Of a stretch of DNA of 8,612 bases, positions 5,867-8,612 are shown one piece after another. A program made the position numbers and the translations under genes. The notes below the pieces were generated by a model. That model saw only the letters and a list, made by a program, of their open reading frames with translations, ran no database searches and was not told the origin of the DNA. The stretch spans positions 1-8,612 of the forward strand of contig DATCDK010000275.1 of NCBI GenBank assembly GCA_036510735.1, in the 5' to 3' direction. The stretch comes from PALSA-607 sp036510735. GTDB lineage: Bacteria; Actinomycetota; Actinomycetes; Acidothermales; Acidothermaceae. The stretch's first letter is position 1. The number at the start of each line of letters is the position of its first letter.

Positions 5867-7681
5867 ATGGCGGATTCCACTTCCCGGCGCGGTCCGGATC
5901 GATTCGACCCAGCTAGACGCGACGCACCGGCGGGTTCGAGCGTGTCACCGGATACGGTGCGCAGCTTCCGGAACGAGCTGACGGTTGGGGAGGATTCGAT
6001 TGATCCAGCGACGTGGGCCGGCTCGGTGCCGGTGGCCCATGGCATCGCTCCGCGCGTTCGAATCGGGCGCAACAGGTGGTTCAACCTGTTGTGGTTGTTG
6101 CCGATCGGGTTCGTCGGACTGATCGTCGCGGTCGCCGCCGCGAAGGGCCTTCGCGATACGCCCTCTGTGCAGCGGTTCATCGTGCGCTATCCCGGGACTC
6201 TGCCGGCGACGAGTGCGTCACCAAAGCCGGGGCTGCCGATCTGGGTCGGCGTGCAGCACTTCTTCAACCTGTTTTTGCTGATCTTCATCATCCGGTCAGG
6301 GGTGCAGATTCTGTCTGACCACCCTCGGCTGTACTGGACGCGGCACAGCACACCGGGCAAGGACTGGTTCCGGATCCAAAAGCCGGTGCCCGACGATCCG
6401 CTGTGGACGGCGAAGAAAGACTCCATCAGCCTGCCCGGACAGGTTGGGCTGCCGGGCATTCGGCACTCGATCGGCCTCGCCCGCTGGTGGCATCTGGGCA
6501 CCGATGTGCTGTGGCTTCTCAATGGGCTCGTCTTCTACGTTCTGCTGTTCTCGACTGGACAATGGCGGCGGCTGGTGCCGACCAGCTGGAAGGTGTTTCC
6601 CGACGCGGTGTCGGTAGTGATCCAATACCTGTCGCTGAACTGGCCGGTGGAAAACGGCTGGACGGCCTACAACGCCATGCAGCTGATGGCCTACTTCATC
6701 ACCGTCTTCGTCGCCGCGCCGCTGGCGTTCCTCACCGGCCTGGGTATGTCACCCGCGCTGTCGACCAGGTTCAAGCCGATCAGCAAGATGCTGAGCATTC
6801 AAACCGCGCGCTCTCTGCATTTCCTAGTATTGGTTTGGTTTCTGCTTTTCATCGTTATCCATGTCACGTTGGTGTTTACGACCGGGTTGCTCCGCAACCT
6901 CAACCACATCTTCGCCGGGCGAAATGACGACAGCTGGATCGGATTTTGGATCTTCGCCGCATCGATGGTCGTCGTCATCGTCGGCTGGGTCGCGGCGACC
7001 CCATTCACCATGCGGCACCCTCGCGTCGTGCAACGAGTCGGCTTTGCGCTGATCGGCCCCACCCAGCGACTCTTCGAACACCTCGATGCGACCCCGGGCC
7101 AGTACAACGAGAAAGACATCTCGCCCTACTTTTGGCACAACGGCCAGTACCCAGACTCCGACGAATACAAGGCCTTGTTCGACAGCGACTTCGCGGGCTA
7201 CCTGCTACGCGTAGACGGTCTAGTCGACAACCCCGTCGAACTCGACATGGCGCAACTGCGGGCACTGCCGTACCACGAGCAGATTACCCAGCACTTCTGC
7301 ATCCAAGGCTGGTCCGGTATCGCCAAATGGGGTGGCGTGTCGATGCAAACGATCATCGATGTGGTGCGGCCCCAACCAGAGGCGAAATGGGTCGTCTTCT
7401 ACTCCCTCGGCGATGGCCCGGACAAAGGTATCTACTACGACGCCCACCCGATCGAGCAGATGAGCTACCACCTCACAATGCTCGCCTACGACATGAACGG
7501 TGAGCCGTTGTCGTTCGGCCACGGTGCGCCGTTGCGGTTGCGAAACGAGACGCAACTCGGCTTCAAGCAGGTCAAGTGGATTAAGGGGGTGGAGTTCGTC
7601 GCGCACTACTCCGAGATCGGCGGCGGCTTCGGCGGCTACAACCAAGACCATGAGTTCTTCGGCTACCGCCAATCCATCTAA
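5867..7681 (+). CDS. Fusion of b-type cytochrome membrane domain and sulfite-oxidase-fold molybdopterin domain
   Basis: This 604-aa protein combines modules that are separate subunits in the YedZ-YedY (MsrQ-MsrP) system. Six membrane helices are predicted at about residues 73-93, 126-149, 208-229, 268-292, 316-340 and 357-378. Histidines H131, H209, H318 and H332 fit two haem b sites: H131/H332 near one face, H209/H318 near the other, with the H318-H332 spacing common in b cytochromes. The C-terminal domain (about 415-600) holds C478 in HFCIQGWSG, the expected molybdenum-ligand cysteine of the sulfite oxidase family, and the ending GGYNQDHEFFGYRQ. No twin-arginine signal is seen, and positive charges in the loops favour N- and C-termini in the cytoplasm. 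The start is ATG at 5867 with GGAAGG nine bases upstream; a TTG at 5849 is less likely. Substrate unknown. Confidence 0.92.
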   Translation: MADSTSRRGPDRFDPARRDAPAGSSVSPDTVRSFRNELTVGEDSIDPATWAGSVPVAHGIAPRVRIGRNRWFNLLWLLPIGFVGLIVAVAAAKGLRDTPSVQRFIVRYPGTLPATSASPKPGLPIWVGVQHFFNLFLLIFIIRSGVQILSDHPRLYWTRHSTPGKDWFRIQKPVPDDPLWTAKKDSISLPGQVGLPGIRHSIGLARWWHLGTDVLWLLNGLVFYVLLFSTGQWRRLVPTSWKVFPDAVSVVIQYLSLNWPVENGWTAYNAMQLMAYFITVFVAAPLAFLTGLGMSPALSTRFKPISKMLSIQTARSLHFLVLVWFLLFIVIHVTLVFTTGLLRNLNHIFAGRNDDSWIGFWIFAASMVVVIVGWVAATPFTMRHPRVVQRVGFALIGPTQRLFEHLDATPGQYNEKDISPYFWHNGQYPDSDEYKALFDSDFAGYLLRVDGLVDNPVELDMAQLRALPYHEQITQHFCIQGWSGIAKWGGVSMQTIIDVVRPQPEAKWVVFYSLGDGPDKGIYYDAHPIEQMSYHLTMLAYDMNGEPLSFGHGAPLRLRNETQLGFKQVKWIKGVEFVAHYSEIGGGFGGYNQDHEFFGYRQSI

Positions 7682-7689
7682 GACCGACC

Positions 7690-7695
7690 AGGAGG
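7690..7695 (+). promoter_or_regulatory. Shine-Dalgarno site of the cupin gene
   Basis: AGGAGG lies seven bases before ATG at 7703, inside the 21-bp gap after the Mo-cytochrome stop. A strong, well-placed site implies efficient translation of the cupin from a shared transcript. Confidence 0.85.
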
Positions 7696-7702
7696 GATCT
7701 CG

Positions 7703-8056
7703 ATGGAGAAGTTTTCGTTGACGGCACTTGCACGACAGCAGCTCGAACTGGCAAAGAACACGTCCAGCGGCCGCGCCTCGCACACCGTCTACGGCGGCCA
7801 CGAGCACGCGCTGCGACAAACCGTGATCGCCCTCGCCGCCGGTCAAATGCTCGACGAACACGAGAACCCAGGCGAGGCAACCATCCACATCCTCACCGGA
7901 CGGGTTCGGCTAGCCGCCGGTGACACCTCCTGGAACGGTTCGCCCGGAGACCTGCTGGTGGTGCCCGACGCTCGGCACACCCTTGAGGCCGTCGAGGATT
8001 CCGCCGTCCTACTCACGGTCGCCAAGAACCTCTCGCCGCAAGACTCATCGAGCTAG
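7703..8056 (+). CDS. Small single-domain cupin protein
   Basis: The 117-aa protein forms one cupin beta-barrel. Motif 1 is visible as G47-x5-H53-x-N55-x2-E58 running to G66 (HILTGRV), with asparagine in place of the usual second histidine. Motif 2 is GDLLVVPDARH, ending in H92. H53, E58 and H92 could hold a metal ion, with N55 or H62 as a fourth neighbour. Family members include metal-binding enzymes, sensors and proteins of unknown role. It starts 21 bp after the Mo-cytochrome gene behind a strong ribosome site, so the two are probably cotranscribed. No signal peptide, so cytoplasmic. The specific function cannot be assigned. Confidence 0.9.
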   Translation: MEKFSLTALARQQLELAKNTSSGRASHTVYGGHEHALRQTVIALAAGQMLDEHENPGEATIHILTGRVRLAAGDTSWNGSPGDLLVVPDARHTLEAVEDSAVLLTVAKNLSPQDSSS

Positions 8057-8112
8057 CGGACGGGCACGAAACCGAATCTTCGAAAAGCTTCGGCTGAAAG
8101 GCTTCGTGTAAG

Positions 8113-8612
8113 ATGACTATTTACACCGTCGGCCACTCGACTCGGGCGATCGAAGATTTCGTGGCGCTGCTGAACGCATTCGATATCGAGACCGTAGTCG
8201 ACGTTCGAACGATCGCCCGCTCTCGCCACAACCCGCAATACAACGAAGCCGAACTGGACGCGAGCCTTCGGGCGAACGGTATCTCTTACCTTCGCCTCAC
8301 AGGCTTGGGCGGCCTTCGTCACACCGCCAGCGCGTCGGTCAACAAAGCCTGGCAGAACCTCTCGTTCCGCGGCTACGCCGACTATATGCAGACACCCGAG
8401 TTTCTCGACAGTCTCGGGCTGCTGACCCGCATCGCAGCCGGGAAACGGACGGTCATCATGTGCGCCGAGGCCGTCCCGTGGCGGTGCCACCGGTCCCTGA
8501 TCGGCGACGCCTTGCTGATCCGGGGCATGTCCGTCGAAGACATCTTCACGGAGAAGTCGATCAGGCCGCACCGGTTGACGGCGTTCGCCCGGATAGCCGG
8601 CAACACGATCAC
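8113..8612 (+). CDS. DUF488 family protein (3' end cut by window edge)
   Basis: The 166 visible codons from ATG at 8113 remain open to the right edge. The start TIYTVGHSTR and the following VVDVRTIARSRHNPQYN are typical of DUF488, as are MCAEA (residues 116-120) and the WRCHR stretch with C125, H126 and R127. The biochemical role of this family is not established; the paired cysteines and CHR motif suggest a metal or redox site, which is inference. An in-frame stop at 8095-8097 rules out an upstream start. GAAAGG at 8096-8101 lies eleven bases before the ATG and may serve as the ribosome site. The 56-bp gap after the cupin allows cotranscription. DUF488 genes often sit in actinobacterial accessory or stress loci. 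Confidence 0.88.
   Translation, partial: MTIYTVGHSTRAIEDFVALLNAFDIETVVDVRTIARSRHNPQYNEAELDASLRANGISYLRLTGLGGLRHTASASVNKAWQNLSFRGYADYMQTPEFLDSLGLLTRIAAGKRTVIMCAEAVPWRCHRSLIGDALLIRGMSVEDIFTEKSIRPHRLTAFARIAGNTI

Noticed and set aside
5668..6180. N-terminal extension of the PoxB-like frame by 171 codons
   Set aside because: The extension has no family similarity, overlaps the divergent Mo-cytochrome gene, and a strong AGGAGG site precedes GTG at 5667.
7220..7888. Minus-strand 222-codon frame under the Mo-cytochrome 3' end and cupin
   Set aside because: It spans two well-supported plus-strand genes and the gap between them; no domain is visible.
8076..8102. Possible hairpin/terminator between cupin and DUF488
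   Set aside because: Only a four-base CGAA/TTCG stem without a GC-rich extension or T-run; too weak to call.
8053..8571. Minus-strand 172-codon frame opposite DUF488
   Set aside because: DUF488 motifs are clear on the plus strand; the antisense product has none.

Overview
The window looks like chromosomal DNA from a high-GC actinobacterium, most likely a mycobacterium or close relative. Coding is dense, third codon positions are GC-rich (which produces long antisense shadow frames), GTG starts are frequent, and neighbouring genes overlap by a few bases. The species assignment is inference; no rRNA, tRNA, insertion sequence, phage gene or CRISPR array was seen.

Layout: two divergent gene clusters flank a 199-bp intergenic region (5668-5866). 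The leftward (minus-strand) cluster has five tightly packed genes, in transcription order: a PoxB-like thiamine-diphosphate/FAD 2-oxoacid enzyme (5667-3904), a small four-helix membrane protein (3907-3425), a gluconate-2-dehydrogenase subunit-3-like small subunit (3417-2713), a GMC-type FAD dehydrogenase large subunit (2716-1028), and an enolase-superfamily, mandelate-racemase-group enzyme that runs off the left edge (1035 to below 1). Junctions are GTGA overlaps (two), a 7-bp gap and an 8-bp overlap, so this is almost certainly one translationally coupled operon.

The rightward (plus-strand) cluster has a single-chain fusion of a six-helix b-type cytochrome with a sulfite-oxidase-fold molybdenum-cofactor domain (5867-7681), a small cupin (7703-8056), and a DUF488 protein truncated by the right edge (8113 to beyond 8612).

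Functional reading: the leftward operon combines an FAD alcohol/sugar dehydrogenase (large and small subunits, with a three-cysteine Fe-S-like motif), a membrane protein that could replace the usual cytochrome c subunit, an acid-sugar-dehydratase-like enzyme and a 2-oxoacid oxidase/decarboxylase. This order is what a membrane-linked oxidative route for a sugar or sugar acid would need (oxidise, dehydrate, decarboxylate), although no substrate can be read from sequence. The divergent Mo-cytochrome fusion is a second respiratory-type redox protein. The shared intergenic region carries a perfect inverted repeat overlapping a SigF-like promoter candidate, plus a second imperfect palindrome. The strongest candidates for something not well described are the operon as a pathway and the apparently cytoplasmic-facing Mo-cytochrome b fusion.
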